Notes: generated by a model not told the origin, from the letters alone. Shown: positions 42,989-55,500, counted from the first letter of the stretch. The stretch is DNA of 64,000 nt from Linanthus parryae (GCA_023055425.1 JALGPY010000004.1:60349718-60413717), one strand, 5' to 3'. Numbers and translations are program-made.

Positions 42989-43243
42989 CTAATCGACATA
43001 TTCACCCATTCCTTTTAAGATTTCCACAGGCACTTCAACAATTCTGTTACCTTCAAGTAGCTCGACTTTCCTTTCACGTTCAACTGCAGGCTTCATGCAT
43101 TCCTGGGATACACTCAGTTTCGGTGGGTCATCCTTTGAATCAAAGAAGACCACTGGAGCATTCAAATACAGTGGAGGACGTCGTGTGAGAGCACTGGTCA
43201 CCTCCTTCTCTTTAAAGGATGGGGATTTTGCTGTCGTTACTGA
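42989..43243 (-). CDS. Possible terminal exon of a CACTA-internal gene, unknown
   Basis: On the minus strand a tgtgtcag acceptor near 43,244 precedes an open exon of about 84 codons ending in a stop at 42989. It is charged and ordered-looking: KSPSFKEKEVTSAL, FFDSKDDPPKL, then ERERKVELLEGNRIVEVPVE. I do not recognise the family. The minus orientation agrees with the promoter-like sequence near 48.8 kb, which suggests one long leftward transcription unit with repeats in its introns. It could be a captured host exon. Confidence 0.3.
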   Translation of the reverse strand, partial: SVTTAKSPSFKEKEVTSALTRRPPLYLNAPVVFFDSKDDPPKLSVSQECMKPAVERERKVELLEGNRIVEVPVEILKGMGEYVD

Positions 43244-43384
43244 CACACATGCAATAATAGTGAATTACATATATGTATATCCATATCATCAGGGTTTCAT
43301 ATAGTGACCAAGCACTAGCCAAGCAACGCGCATAATGAACATCATAAAAAGCAATAATAGGCTCATATCACTACTGCACAAGAA

Positions 43385-43860
43385 AAATTGACCATTCCGG
43401 GTAAATCACAGAAAGGGGCTCAGATGAGTACTCATTAAAACCAGCAGATAAGAGATTGATGATCACAGGCTGCAAAAAGATTTTTCTTTAAGCCATGCAT
43501 ATCACACTCTATGGGCTACAACGGGTGAATTCAATAGATCCATATCATCATCGAATTTTCAGTGAGAATGAAGAGGCTCAGATCTGTACTCCTGAAAACG
43601 AGATAAGAGATCAATGATCACAGGCTGCAAAAGGATTTTGCCTTGCCATGCATATCACACTCTATCGGCTACAAAGAGTGAATTCGAACGATCATATCAT
43701 CACGGCCTCTTACAGTTAGCAAGCAGTGAGCATGAAGAACATCATAATATCATGAAGATGCCCAAATGATTACTCATGACAACCAATATCTTGAATTAAC
43801 ATCCACTAATATCTAAAAAGCAACAGTTATTTATGAGACAATGCACCTCATTCAAATTAG
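43385..43860. repeat. Repeated segment family in CACTA interior (also 47,645-47,950)
   Basis: A unit with ATGATCACAGGCTGCAAAA, CCATGCATATCACACTCTA and atgaagag...cagatc/tgtact appears at least four times: about 43,460, 43,610, 47,700 and, in part, 47,850. The solo LTR at 44165-47228 splits the family into two groups. Confidence 0.7.
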
Positions 43861-44164
43861 AATCATGAAAGATGGAGCACCTCCAAATACACCTCAACAT
43901 TGATCCGTTTAAGATATCTATTATATTTCATATTTTCATTCATGTGATCATTCATAACTTCCCAAGCGGTCGAAGCATTAAGCCATAACATAGAGTTGAA
44001 GTGAACCAAAATACCATTTGTTGCTAATTCAAACCTTTCATCCTCTATAGTCTGCGAGTACTTGTGAAGGACATTTCGACCCGATTTGGATGCACACAAA
44101 TGATTGCATCATTTTGCCAACATTATTATCAGCAGGTCAAAATGGCTTTCACAAGTACACCTAG

Positions 44165-47100
44165 TGTAACACCCCATCTAATTACGGGGGGGGGGGGGGG
44201 GGGGGGGGGGGGTAAAATAGTAAATTTGGTGCGATTAAAATAAAATTTAATTTCGGATAATAAGTTGGTAAAATTATCGTGTTATATTAATTGAGAATTT
44301 TGGGTACGATTTTAGAAAAATGTTAGGCTAATTTTATAATTTAATTCGCGAGTGTTTTCTCCAAATTTAGCAAATAATAACCGCGTGCACAACCACCACG
44401 AGTTGTCGTGAGTAAGCCACACCCAATTACCCTATATTCTAGTACTTCACCCACACACAATCATTACCAATAACTATTATTTTTTATTTGAAGAGTTTTC
44501 ATCAGCAGCTTTTTGTTTCTTTCTCATCCTCTCCTTTCTTTGTCTTCACGACAAAGCAATCTCCACCGCCACCAACATCTCCAGCCTCCCCAACTTCACC
44601 GCCCTCCCTCCTCTATTTAAACCCCCTGCATCTTCCTGGCAGCCACACAGCAGCCACCACAACAACCACCACTACCACCATCATCTTCTCCACCAACACC
44701 ATCATCATCTTCTTCAAATCACCGCCACCACCACCGTGGCCATCTCTCTCTGCCACCCCATAACCCTCTAGCTCTCTTACCCTCTGCGCCTCCTCTTTCT
44801 CTGTTTCGTTGTCTTCTAAGGAAAGTAACAGCATCAGCAGCCGGAGCCGAGCATCAACCACCACAGACGCTGCCACCATCGAGAGGCACCAACACCGCCA
44901 CCACCATTTTCACTTCCATCACCACTATCTCTTCTCTAGCTCTCTGCAACACCTCTCTCTCTCTCCCTCTCATTCTCTCTGTTCACTGGGTAAAGCAGCA
45001 GCAGCAGCTATCAACGATAGCCACCAATCACCACCGGCGTTGCCCGCCGTCGGGGATGAAACTCGGAGTTGCCACCACCACTGTGTCTTCGTTTCCACCC
45101 CTCTGTCACTCTCCCTCGGTGTCATGACCATATTAGGAAGACGAATAAGCAGATCAGTAGCAATGTGCGGCAGCAGCAAAGAAGAAACCCACCTTCGGCG
45201 GTCGTTCTTCCATGTTTCCCGGCGAAGAGCTCGGGGATGTGAAAGAAGCGGCACCCATCCCTCTTTCTCTGTCCTAGTCGGCTGTAGGAGGCCCGAATGA
45301 GCTCCAGAAGGGCTCAGCCGAAGCCAATAACGACCGGAGCTTCTCCGGTCGAGTTCCAACTCCGGCGGCGATTTCGTCGCCTCGACCCGCTTCAATTTTT
45401 GTCCATTTCTCGCGTTTCTTTGGACGGGTACGTTCTAAATCTCACTATATCCCATATTCAGTTGTCAAAATCCTATATTTGTGGCTCGAATCCTTGTGTT
45501 GATTGGGCAAAAGGGTTGTTCACGGTTGGGGGATAAAAGTGTTGTTTTCAAAACTTTAGGGTACTTTATGTAGTATAACTAAGGGGGACTGGTCATAGTT
45601 TATACAATCTATATTTACTATATTTTGATTTGTTTTACACTTTTACAATGTTTGTTAAATTGTGTTTTAAATAACTAAAGAAGGTTTTAAAAAGGTTGTG
45701 TTTTATTAATTGAGTATAATTCTTCTTGGGAGGAAAAAGTTGGTAAATAATATTTGTCTTAATTGTGACTTTAGTTTTATAAATAATGTGTTTCAAATAT
45801 TTACTTATTAACAACTTGTATATGGTTTCAATTAAATGTCGTGTATCCCAAATTAGTCTTTCTAGCTAGAATAACTATTTATCAAGATTACTCGTTTTCT
45901 ATTATAGCTAGAAATTATAATATCTAATATTTTAAGTATTACTTGCCTACTTTGATAAATATTGATTTATACCAAGCAACCTCACGAATATTTTCCCTAT
46001 AAAATGGTATATGATTATATATGACTTAAAGTCGGGACTTATTAGGCTTTATTTGGGTATCGTGAGAATTTGACACAATTATGCGACATAGCCGAGCGTC
46101 TACAAAGTATAAGTGCTTTCTTTATTTAGAAATAATATTATTGTAATTAGAAATTGGTAATCAGTGACGACAGGTTCATAGACGAGGATGACAAATGTCC
46201 GTAGGAGCTTTTACGTGCTAATTGCTGAAGATTATGGTGAGTATACATGCCAAGCCTTGCGTGTCAAGCTTCCTTCATGTCAAACGTGGATTGTTATGTT
46301 ATGTCTCAAAATTTGTATTGTTTATTTGATACTTTTCGGTTTGGTTTATTTATTCTTTGGAAAATCTCACACGATAATTATTAATCCGTAATAACGTAAA
46401 GCGAAAAGAGTTGTGCGGGGAACGTCATTTGGATTATTATCGATTTGGTTTGGTCGTTGTTGGCTTTGTCCACTCGACCCATTATTATTTAGCCCGGTTG
46501 CCATTGCCCCGGATTCGCTCCATGTACTCACCTCTCTGGCCGCAAGAAGTCTTAGGGGGTGCCAGCACTTAAGGTCTTGGAAGCTTGTGATGGGATATAT
46601 TGAGGATGCGATTGGATTTTCCCCGTTCAACTCAAGAATTAAAATGATTATTTTTGGATTGGCAGTTTATTAATGAGGAATTGGATGTTTATGATTAAAT
46701 GAGGGTATCAGAGTTGGATTATTGAAATTGAATTGGAATTGTCATATGAGGATATTGGATATGAATTAAATGCTGGTTTCTGGAAATCTCTGGAATTGTG
46801 TCTGGAACTTGAGAATATTTTATTACTCAATTGTCTTTTACTTCCGCTGTCATTGATGTTATTTTTTGTTTTACTTAAGTCATCATCTCTTCTGTGTTTG
46901 ACATGCTTGGGTGTTGCTCACTCAGTATTTATTGCTTACTTTCAAATTGCGGTTCCTGTTTTCCTTCCCACCGCAGGTCTAGAAGCTGGTGACTATGGTT
47001 GGGCTGGGCGCGAGACTAACTTAGAGTGACTTCACAAGTAGTGGTTAGAAATTGTTAGTTGATCACTGTAATAATAATCAGATTCTTGTATAAGACTCAA

Positions 47101-47228
47101 ATCTTAATATAATTGTTAATCTTAATATACAAGTTGTGGATTTTATTGCTTTTGAGTTCCGCCGTCACTTTTAGCATCGCCCTCCCGGTCTTGTCCCGGG
47201 CCGGATAGGATTGAGATGGGTTGTTGCA
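44165..47228. mobile_element. Solo LTR of a Ty3/gypsy element, TSD cctag
   Basis: It is 3,064 bp, from TGTAACACCCC to GGGTTGTTGCA, whose complement (TGCAACAACCC) mirrors the start. The 5-bp duplication cctag flanks it on both sides (44160-44164, 47229-47233). The TGTAACACCCC start is typical of long plant chromovirus-type LTRs. No internal region or second LTR is present, so it is probably a recombination product. It contains a 27-base poly(G) run, CT-rich coding-like sequence at 44.5-45.4 kb, and no recognised domain. Confidence 0.75.
44186..44212 (+). repeat. Poly(G) run of 27
   Basis: An uninterrupted 27-base G homopolymer lies about 20 bp inside the solo LTR. It can form G-quadruplexes and is also prone to sequencing error. 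Confidence 0.9.
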
Positions 47229-47384
47229 CCTAGCGACAAGGTCAAGACTTTTATGTACTGTAATTTATCTCATATGTTTCTCTTATTTTTATTAATTGAT
47301 AATTTCCTTTTGCAATAAACTAATTTATTAATGAACTAGCATTCATTAATTGGAAATTCATCCGTTCATCCGCTACCGAATGTC

Positions 47385-47610
47385 GGCACTTGCGAAGGCC
47401 ACTTCGACCCGATCTTCATGCACAAATGCTTGCATTAAATTGCAAACATTATCAGCGGGTCGAAATGCCCTTCGCAAGACCCGGAAGAATAGAGAGGTTG
47501 AACGGAGGAAATTCATGCACAAATGTTTGCATTAAATTACCAACATTATGAGCGGGTCAAAATGACCTTCGCAAGACCCGACAAAATAGAGAGGTTGAAC
47601 GGAGGAAATA
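47385..47610. repeat. Tandem duplication, about 115-bp period
   Basis: Two copies of a unit containing ATGCACAAATG, TTGCATTAAATT, acattat(c/g)agcgggtc and CGCAAGACCCG are followed by agaggttgaacggaggaaa. A related, diverged copy lies just left of the solo LTR near 44,080-44,150, so the LTR inserted within this repeat family. Confidence 0.75.
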
Positions 47611-48206
47611 GATAATAAAAAATAACAAATATGGAATGAACAGAGGGAAATACAGAAATGGGCTCAGATCTGTACTCGTGAAAACCAGATAACACATCCA
47701 TGATCACAGGCTGCAAAAGGATTTTGCCTCGCCATGCATATCATGACACTGCATCGGCTACAGAGTGAAACAATCCATATTATAACAGCCTCTTCAGTGA
47801 GCATGAAGAGGATCGGATCAGTACTCATTAACAAATAAGAGATGACAACTGCAGGCTGCAAAAATAAATTTGCCTTGCCTGGCAGATTACACTCTAACAG
47901 CTTCAATGAGTGAATTCGGTAGATCCATATCATCATGGCCTCTTACACAAGTGAAGGTTTGGACACATCAGATTATGAACTTGAAGCAATGACATAGAGT
48001 ACTTAAAAACTTCATACCGTACACATAAATTGGGAGACATGCACATGTTCAGCTACCTCAGTTTACTCCACACCACATTCAACTAGCCAAATTATATATA
48101 CATTAAAACACACATTCCTATCCGTATGTTTCCGCATAGATATAACATTCAGCCCATGAATAAACACTTTACAATCAGTTAACAGAAACCACTTGGTTAT
48201 GTGAGA

Positions 48207-48210
<4 letters not shown>

Positions 48211-48267
<57 letters not shown>
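48211..48267. repeat. (AT)n microsatellite
   Basis: About 28 AT dinucleotides in the CACTA interior. Confidence 0.95.
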
Positions 48268-48269
<2 letters not shown>

Positions 48270-48619
48270 ACATTCTACACTCAGCTAGCATATCCGAACA
48301 CATGATTTACCCATAGTTAAAATGTTTGCAGATATCACAGTAAAATTATAGCACATACAATTTGTAAGCATGAAAGATGGAGCCCGGCCTACAAATACAG
48401 ATATCAGAGTAAAATTGCTCCTTTTAAGTCATAGAAATGAAAAGAGCTTGTTAGATCTGAGCTCAAGCCACGATTCAGACCCAAATTGAAAAGCGCATGT
48501 ATAATCAATAGAAACTGAGAAGCAAAACTGAGACATGGAGACAGAGAGCGACGAACCAGTTATGGGGATAGATGTTTGTGAAGGGTGAGGCATGAAATTT
48601 TTCTTCCTGCGCAAAACTC

Positions 48620-48812
48620 CATTATCATATTTGAACTAGCTGGTGCCCGATTGAGTCAATCGGAATGAAGAACGATCGATTCGGGAAAGGAGAAAGACGA
48701 TGGTGGCGAGAGGACCGCGGTTGTGCGGAGATACAGAGAGCGAGAGAGAGAGAGAGTCGGCGGTGGTGTCGAGTGGAAGATGATGAGTTTGCTAGAGTTC
48801 TTTATAGGTGAA
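48620..48812 (-). promoter_or_regulatory. Promoter and leader of a leftward CACTA transcription unit
   Basis: On the minus strand CACCTATAAAGAAC (TATA box at 48801-48806) lies about 400 bp inside the right end. A CT-rich 5'UTR-like stretch with a (CT)n run follows. This is where En/Spm-type elements have their promoter. The first ATGs downstream open only short frames, so the coding start is not resolved. Confidence 0.5.
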
Positions 48813-48999
48813 TTCGATGTGGAGGCTGAAAGGGGGAGTAATGGCGAGGAGTTGTTAGTTGGCCAGCAGATAGGGTGAATTAATTTTTCTGGTATGATTT
48901 GATTTTGCCTCCAACACTAGGGGAGATTTCATTTCCCTCCCCAAAATTTAGCGAAAAATTCATTTCCCGCCCAAAATTTGGGTCAAATTTCTGTTTAGA

Positions 49000-49212
49000 T
49001 CCATTCCCGACAAAACTACAAGTCCTTGATAATTTTTTTATTTCAGATGACTAGTCGTTTCCCCACGACAGAAACACAGCTGGTCTTTAAAATCTAAAAG
49101 ACGACAAGGCAGACGACTAACTGATAAAAAAGACTGTTTGTACTGCTTTTAAAGACCATAATCCTGGTAGTCGTAAGGAAACTGGTCGTTGAAAGTAGAA
49201 TCTGTTGTAGTG
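49000..49212. repeat. CACTA right terminal and subterminal region
   Basis: It carries repeated GACGAC/AGTCGT/TGGTCGT motifs in both orientations and ends CTGTTGTAGTG. Confidence 0.75.
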
Positions 49213-50532
49213 ATTAAAGTATAAGATTATAGCTGGGTTGGTGGACGAAATGAGCTGCAGTGCTTAAGAGTAGATTAAGATGTTCAAGAGTTGAAGGTTA
49301 GTGACCTTATTAATGGTGCTACTAAAAGATGTAGAGTATCCTTATTGAGGAATAAATTTTCTAAGCAATCTGTTAAGACTCCTATTGCTTGGTGTACTAA
49401 AGGGGATTATATGATTTGGCCTCTGTGTCTAGTAAATTTTCTGTGAAGAGTGGGTCTTATGCAGCAGCAGAGGTGGGAGAAGCTAACACAAAGAGTAAGC
49501 CTAATTGTAAACCTTCATCTTCTTTTAATTATGGTAAGGAATATTGGAATTTGGTTTGGCATTTGAAGTTACCACTGAAAATTAAACACTTTTGGTGGAG
49601 GATCAATTGCTACAATGGTAAATTTGAAGATTTGAAACTGTTGCCCCACCAATTTGTGTTCTATTTGTGAAAAGAAAGAAGAAACTCTTGAGCACTTATT
49701 GTGGGAGTGTAGTTGGACCAAACCATACTCGTTCAGGGCTTGAATTATAACAGAAGAGGTCATGAAGGTTATGATATGAGATTTAAAGAAGCAATGTTCA
49801 CTAAAAAGGAGGATGAGAAAGTCATGATCCAGATTATTTTGCATCTTTGGATTATTTGGGTGATCAGAAATGATTGCAACTTCAAAAGCAACCAAATCCA
49901 GGTAAGGTGGCTATTAAAAGCAAAGTCTAGATTGGTAATATTCTCAAGTTACATAAAGAAGACCCACAACTAGAGAAAAGCATAGTCAACCCTAAGAGAA
50001 GATGCCCTGGCCCTATTAAATGGTGTCCCTCCCAGTGAACTGGATGAAGTGAAATTATGATGCTTCCTGGTCTAAGGAGACCAAGAAAGTGTGTTGTGGC
50101 TGGGTGGTGAGAAACTATTATGGGAAAATTCAAAAATGGGGTTGGTGCACAGAGGAGGCTGAGTCAGCTATAACTGCAGAAGCTCTTGCAATGAGAGTAG
50201 CAATTTGGAAGCCAAATCTTGGCTGGCAGATGCAGATTTCATTTTTGAAGGAGATAATAAACACTTGGTGCAACTTATTTCTGAAGGCAGATATGAGGTA
50301 GATTGCTATGCCATACTTCAAGACATAAATTCATTGTTAGATAGAAGGCATCACAAGTGTGTTTGGGTTCCCAGAAAGCTTAACTGTTTAGCTGATTTGG
50401 TTGTTAATTTGGTCAATGGTAGTATTAGATGTAGTAGTAGCTGGGAAAGTTGTCTCTGTCTCACGGCTGAAAAGGATTGTTTGTACGTTTTGTTCGGTGT
50501 TTCAATATGTGAGGTTTGACAAAAAAAAAAAG
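49213..50532 (+). pseudogene. LINE ORF2 remnant, zf-RVT and RNase H parts, with poly(A) tail
   Basis: This resumes the LINE frame interrupted at 32835. VSDLINGATKR is followed by SVKSGSYAAAE, then the zf-RVT region (WNLVWHLKLPLKIKHFWWR, C-x2-C, EETLEHLLWEC; about 49,540-49,715). RNase H (RVT_3 type) covers about 50,040-50,500: CCGWVVRNYYGKIQKWG, ITAEALAMR, IFEGDNKHLVQLISEG and HHKCVWVPRKLNCLADLV. Frameshifts lie near 49,670, 49,720 and 50,215. It ends at a stop at 50519, directly followed by oligo(A). Confidence 0.8.
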
Positions 50533-51263
50533 AACTATAGAGTATATGTACTTTAGCCAATTCATATCTTAACGCGTTTAACGTTAAATAATTTCTTAAA
50601 AAACACATGTGAAACTCTCTAGTAAACACAAAGGGGCAACTATTGTCTCTCATCAAGTGTCCCTTACGGGTCCCTTAAGTGTCAAGTTTAATAACATCCC
50701 AAAAATATGTGAACACGATAGCTAGAATGTCTAACACGTATTTTAGAGTGTCGTATGAGTGTCAGAGTGACCTTAGTGTTCCTGTTAATTATTGCTTCAG
50801 TACTGCTAGATTATTTCTAATATTTGACAATATATTTTCCAATAACTACGCTGTCCTATTCTTCTGGAGGAGGTTAGTTTGTTATGACTATCTGGATAGT
50901 CATTATCATGTCTAGTATTTAGGCTTAGGAATTTCACTGATGTTCCAGCCTATTTAAATGTTTTCTTCCAGTCAAATAAATTCATTCACTTTTCAACAAC
51001 TCTCCTGTATACATTTTCTCCATTTACTCAATTCCCTTCTCTCTTCCTTCCTCCAATCTTCCAACAGTTCCACATGGATACGGGCCCTATCTTGGAGTGT
51101 CATTGCTTCCTAGGATGGGATGTGGTTAATAGGGACACGCTTAATCTGTAAAGCTAATAACCATTGCTTAAAGTTGTGTGCCATACGCTTACGAATAGGA
51201 TTCATAGCGTATCGGCCCACGAGACAGCTCCAAGGCAACTGGTGATCATGTTTTGTCCACACC
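50533..51263. other. Unassigned sequence between LINE and LTR element
   Basis: No domain or terminal repeat was seen. A leader-like, CT-rich stretch occurs near 51,000-51,060. Confidence 0.4.
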
Positions 51264-51541
51264 TGATACTAAAAAGTATGTACTGGTCACACAAAGACAC
51301 ACGAACACTAGGGCTTTTAACCCACACAAACACTTTTAGTTTATTCTTCTTCTTGATTGATTCTGAAATAATGAAATTACAATGTTTAAATAGAAAACCA
51401 ACTAACCCTAACTAGACGATTTGACCTAACGGGCTCGGCCTGGTGCTACTAACTAATTAAATAAACAACTAATCAAATAATACTGACTGACAATTAAATA
51501 AATAAATAATAAGGGTGATGATATATGGTTGACCCGTATCA
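51264..51541 (-). repeat. LTR of the outer element, left copy
   Basis: 278 bp, matching 58093-58368 with many single-base differences. Ends TG...CA. Confidence 0.85.
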
Positions 51542-52075
51542 ACTCCACCGCGGTTGAAAATCACCTTGTCCTCAAGGTGAATGCGCGTAAAAACTTCAAG
51601 ACGGCCAAAATAAGTCGGACCTGGATCAAATTGAAGTCGAACAAGCTTGAGAGAACCACTTTGGAGGCCAAATCCAAAAAAATAGAGGTCGGAAGCGGAC
51701 TCAGGAGGTCGAGAACCCTTAAAAAAGTGTCCATGGGCCAAAACAATAAAGCCACAACTCAAATTTGAGCTAAAAAGATGAAGGTGACTGAGTTTAAGCC
51801 ACGGCAGAGCCGATGGCTTGCAATGAGCCGAAAGGAAGCCGATTTGTTCTTTATTTAGCGGCTAAAGCCGAGCCGGATTTAGATAGGGCGGCTGAATCCA
51901 AGCAGGACAGATGCCGACTGTTAATTTGAGCCATTTGTGAGCCAATTTTCCTCTATCGGCTAAATCGAGAATCCATGGTGTTGCAGACCGCGATGGCTCC
52001 AAGGAGGCCTGGGGATGTTCTGCGACCGTGTGTGGCTGTTGGAGGCAAGATACAAGCGGACGGAGACCGCCGGAG

Positions 52076-52401
52076 TAAAAGACTAAAGGACTAAACTGAA
52101 GACAGGACAACCTTGAAGGACAATGGTGGAGCTTTGCAAGACTTCAGGGCCACACTATTAATTCTAGAAATCATGTGGCAGTTCCAGAAATGCAATGGAC
52201 AATATTGTAATGTAATCCAAACTCTCTAGTCATCTAGTAGATTAGCAAACAGTACAATCAATCCAACGGTCTGAAATAGAACCGTTTGGATTGCCTCTAT
52301 AGTAGCTGTATTCGGTCTCATTCAATGATATGGATTAATTAGGGTTTATCCCCTTTGCAGCTCTGTCCTTTATTTTTGAATCAGTTCTTTGAATTCTATC
52401 A
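52076..52401 (+). repeat. 5' LTR of the complete copia element
   Basis: It begins TAAAAGACTAAAGG and ends GAATTCTATCA, immediately before the primer-binding site. Confidence 0.9.
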
Positions 52402-52417
52402 TGGTATCAGAGCGCCG
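52402..52417 (+). other. Primer-binding site (initiator tRNA-Met type)
   Basis: TGGTATCAGAGC starts at the first base after the LTR and is the standard copia primer site. Confidence 0.85.
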
Positions 52418-52570
52418 CTCGATCCATTTATCTTCTCTAGGTGCTTGATTCATTCACATCATCTTTTGTTTTCACAGTTTATATACCCTAGATCCATTTA
52501 GCTCTTACTTTGTTTGCTCAGATTTCTTCCTCCGCCATTTATGCTTTGTGTTCCATCTCCGGTCACCACC

Positions 52571-55500
52571 ATGACCACCTCCACCACAAATCCCTTGTTT
52601 CTTCTCTCACACATAAACCAACTTATTCCATACAAGCTTGACAACACAAACTATGTGCTATGGCGTCATCAGATGACGACCGTTCTCAAAACCCAATCGA
52701 TGTTTGGGTATGTAGATGGATCACTACCTGCCCAGATCCAGTTATTACTGCAGCCGATGGATCATCTTCTCCGAACGAAGCGTTCTCTGCATGGAAGATC
52801 AAAGATCAGGGTATTCAAACCCTAATCAACGCCAACCTCTCACAAGAAGCTTTATTTCAGGTTATCGGTCAGTCTTTCTCTTTTTCTATCTGGTCTCTCT
52901 TGGAGCGAAGGTACGCCTCTCTGACTAGGGAAAATATCATTCAATTAAAAGGTGAATTGCAATCTATCAAGAAACGATCTGATTCTATTGACTCCTACAT
53001 GCAAAAATTGAAGTCTATTCGTGATAAATTGGCTCTCTGTTCTGTGATTATTGAAGATGAAGATATGCTTATTCATGCTCTTAGTGGGTTACCTCCTGAA
53101 TATAATTCATTTCAATCAAATTTGGGGGTTCAATCTGCATCCATTAGTTTTTTCTCTAAAACTATCTCTTTTGAGGAACTTCATGTGCTTCATAAGGCTG
53201 AAGAACAACTTGTTGAAAAAAAGTCTCAATCTGAACTCAATATGGCTTTTTCTTCTCTCAATACTGGAACTCAAAATTATTCTCAACGTGGTGGCCGTGG
53301 CCGTGGAGGCAGACACTTTCAAAACTCAAATTACTATAATCAATCTGATTTCTCTGGTAGAGGAGGTAATCATAGATGAGGTAGGAATGATAATCAAAGG
53401 GGAAGAAATGGTAATACAAGAGGCAGGGGGAATTATAGAGGCAGAGGTGGAAATGGTAACTTCTCTAATTCTCAGAGTCAAAGAAGCAATCAAGGGTACT
53501 CCAACCCTGTAGTTAACTGTCAAATATGTGGCTTAGACTACCACTCTGCCTTGGACTGCTTGTACAGAATGGATCATTCTTACCAAGGAAAGAAACCTCC
53601 CTCTTCTTTGACTGCTTACACTGCCAATACCTCTAATGGACCTACTCAACTACCACCAAACTACTGGCTATCAGACACTGGAGCTACAAATCATATGGCT
53701 ACAGACTTAAGCCAACTCTCTTATGCTGAATCCTATGATGGACCTGACCATGTTGCTGTTGGTAATGGTCAGTCACTGCCTATACCCCATTCTGGTATTG
53801 TCTATCTATCTACTCCTCACATAAATTTAAACTTAAGAATACACTATTAGTTCCACAACTAGCTGCAAACTTGTTATCTGTTCATAAGCTTTGTCTTCAA
53901 CACAATTGCACTTTTATATTTGATGCTGAAAATTTCTCAATTCAGGACAAAGCTACGGGTCTCCTTCTATATCAGGGTCAGAGTGAAAATGGGCTGTACC
54001 CCATTCACTATATTCCTCCCAACTTGCTGAATTCTATCAAGAATCAAGTCCAAGCTAATTTGTCTTCTGTGAAGCCCACTGTTCAAGCTCATCTTGGTCA
54101 AAGAACCTTGTCTCATTTATGGCATGTCCGTTTAGGTCATCCTACTGATACTGTCTTAAAAACAATTTTTCCTAATACTGTTTTGAATGATGTTTCTTTT
54201 GTTTGCAAACACTGCCTAGAAGGCAAAATGTCTAGGTTGCCATATAAATCTTCTACTACAACATCTGAAACACCTCTTTATTTGTTGCACTCTGATGTTT
54301 GGGGTCCTGCTTCTGTTAAATCCCTGAATGGTTACAAATTCTATGTTACTTTTATTGATGATATGTCCAGGTTTACTTGGTTATTTGGCATGCATCATAA
54401 ATCTGATATAACTATGTTATTTCCTAAATTCAAAGCCCAAGTTGAAAAAATGTTTGGACATGCTATCACTATTCTAAGATCTGATGGTGGTGGGGAATAC
54501 ATCTCCTTTATATTTCAAAAAATTCTTTCTGACTCTGGTATTTCTCACCAAAAGTCATGTCCCCACAGACCACAGCAAAATGGCATAGCTGAAAGGAAAC
54601 ACAAACATATCATAGAAACTGCTATCACTTTACTTCAAAATGCTTCTATGCAAAAGTTCATGTGGTTCCATGCTGTAGAAACTGCTGTTTATCTCATCAA
54701 GAGAATGCCTAGCAAGAACACAAACAATAAATCTCCCTATGAACTTCTATACAACAAAAGACCAGATTATGATCTCTTGAAAGTGTTTGGCTGTGCTTGT
54801 TATCCTTGCCTAAGACCATATACCACATCCAAACTTGATCCCAGAACTAAACAATGTGTGTTTATTGGATATGCACATAAATACAAAGGGTATTTGTTTC
54901 TTGATAGAAGCTACAATAGAATATATATCAGCAGAGATGTCATCTTTGATGAAACATTGTTCCCTTATGCCTTAACTACATCTTCTTCTACTGCTCCAAC
55001 TGACTTTTTCCACATTTTGTGATACAGGACCTGATCTGCCTAGTTCTTCTGAGGAGAGACATGATGGTTCTTCATGTCAACAGTCATCCATGATGAATCC
55101 TCCCAATGATCCATATGTTTTTCCTCAGATGCAACCAACTGACAATGTTCACTCTGTAAGTAACACTGGGATGCATACAGAGGGGAATCCCAGCATTGTG
55201 AGGGCATGTTAGATGCATACATCTGTGAGTCCCAGTACTGGAAGGGCAACTCAGCAATACTCAATAGCTGACATTGCCAGCCCTGTGATGGCAACTGTTA
55301 GTGATGACAATGAGGATCCCATCAATTCTGAGATGAACACTGAAGCAATACCTTCTGTCTCTCCAACAATCCCAGGACGTCACATGCAGACCAGGAGCAA
55401 ATCAGGTATTTTCAAAAAGAAGAAGTTAGGTTTTAATGTGATTAGTTCTAGTAAAGATCCAACTACCTTTTCTGAAGTTGTGAAACATCATAAATGGCAA

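Larger units (their letters stand above)
32835..49212 (-). mobile_element. CACTA (En/Spm) DNA transposon, 16.4 kb, TSD att
   Basis: The left end is CACTACAAACAATTTGG and the right end reads CACTACAACAGATTC on the minus strand. The 3-bp duplication att flanks both ends (32832-32834, 49213-49215), and LINE sequence continues across. Subterminal regions are rich in short direct and inverted CGTCGT/GACGAC motifs, as in plant CACTA elements. No tnp2-type transposase frame is visible, so it is probably non-autonomous. A TATA box and leader near 48.8 kb on the minus strand suggest leftward transcription. It carries other elements and possible captured fragments, listed separately. Confidence 0.85.
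28597..50532 (+). mobile_element. L1-type LINE, internally deleted, interrupted by two insertions
   Basis: The 5' part is 28.6-32.83 kb and the 3' part 49.21-50.53 kb, ending in an oligo(A) tail (50521-50532). Coding order after removing the insertions: ORF1 DUF4283-like domain, ORF2 RT, zf-RVT region, RNase H. Net length is about 3.8 kb. The ORF1 tail and endonuclease are missing. A short direct repeat (agaacta) occurs near 28,590 and directly after the A tail and may be the target-site duplication; this sets the tentative 5' end. Confidence 0.75.

Noticed and set aside
43863..44099. Minus-strand 78-codon ORF in the CACTA interior
   Set aside because: Looks ordered but has no recognised motif, and its end lies in a repeat family present elsewhere in the element.
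44613..45395. Long open frames on both strands in the solo LTR
   Set aside because: Both derive from CT/CAC-rich low-complexity sequence; neither shows a domain, so not called as genes.
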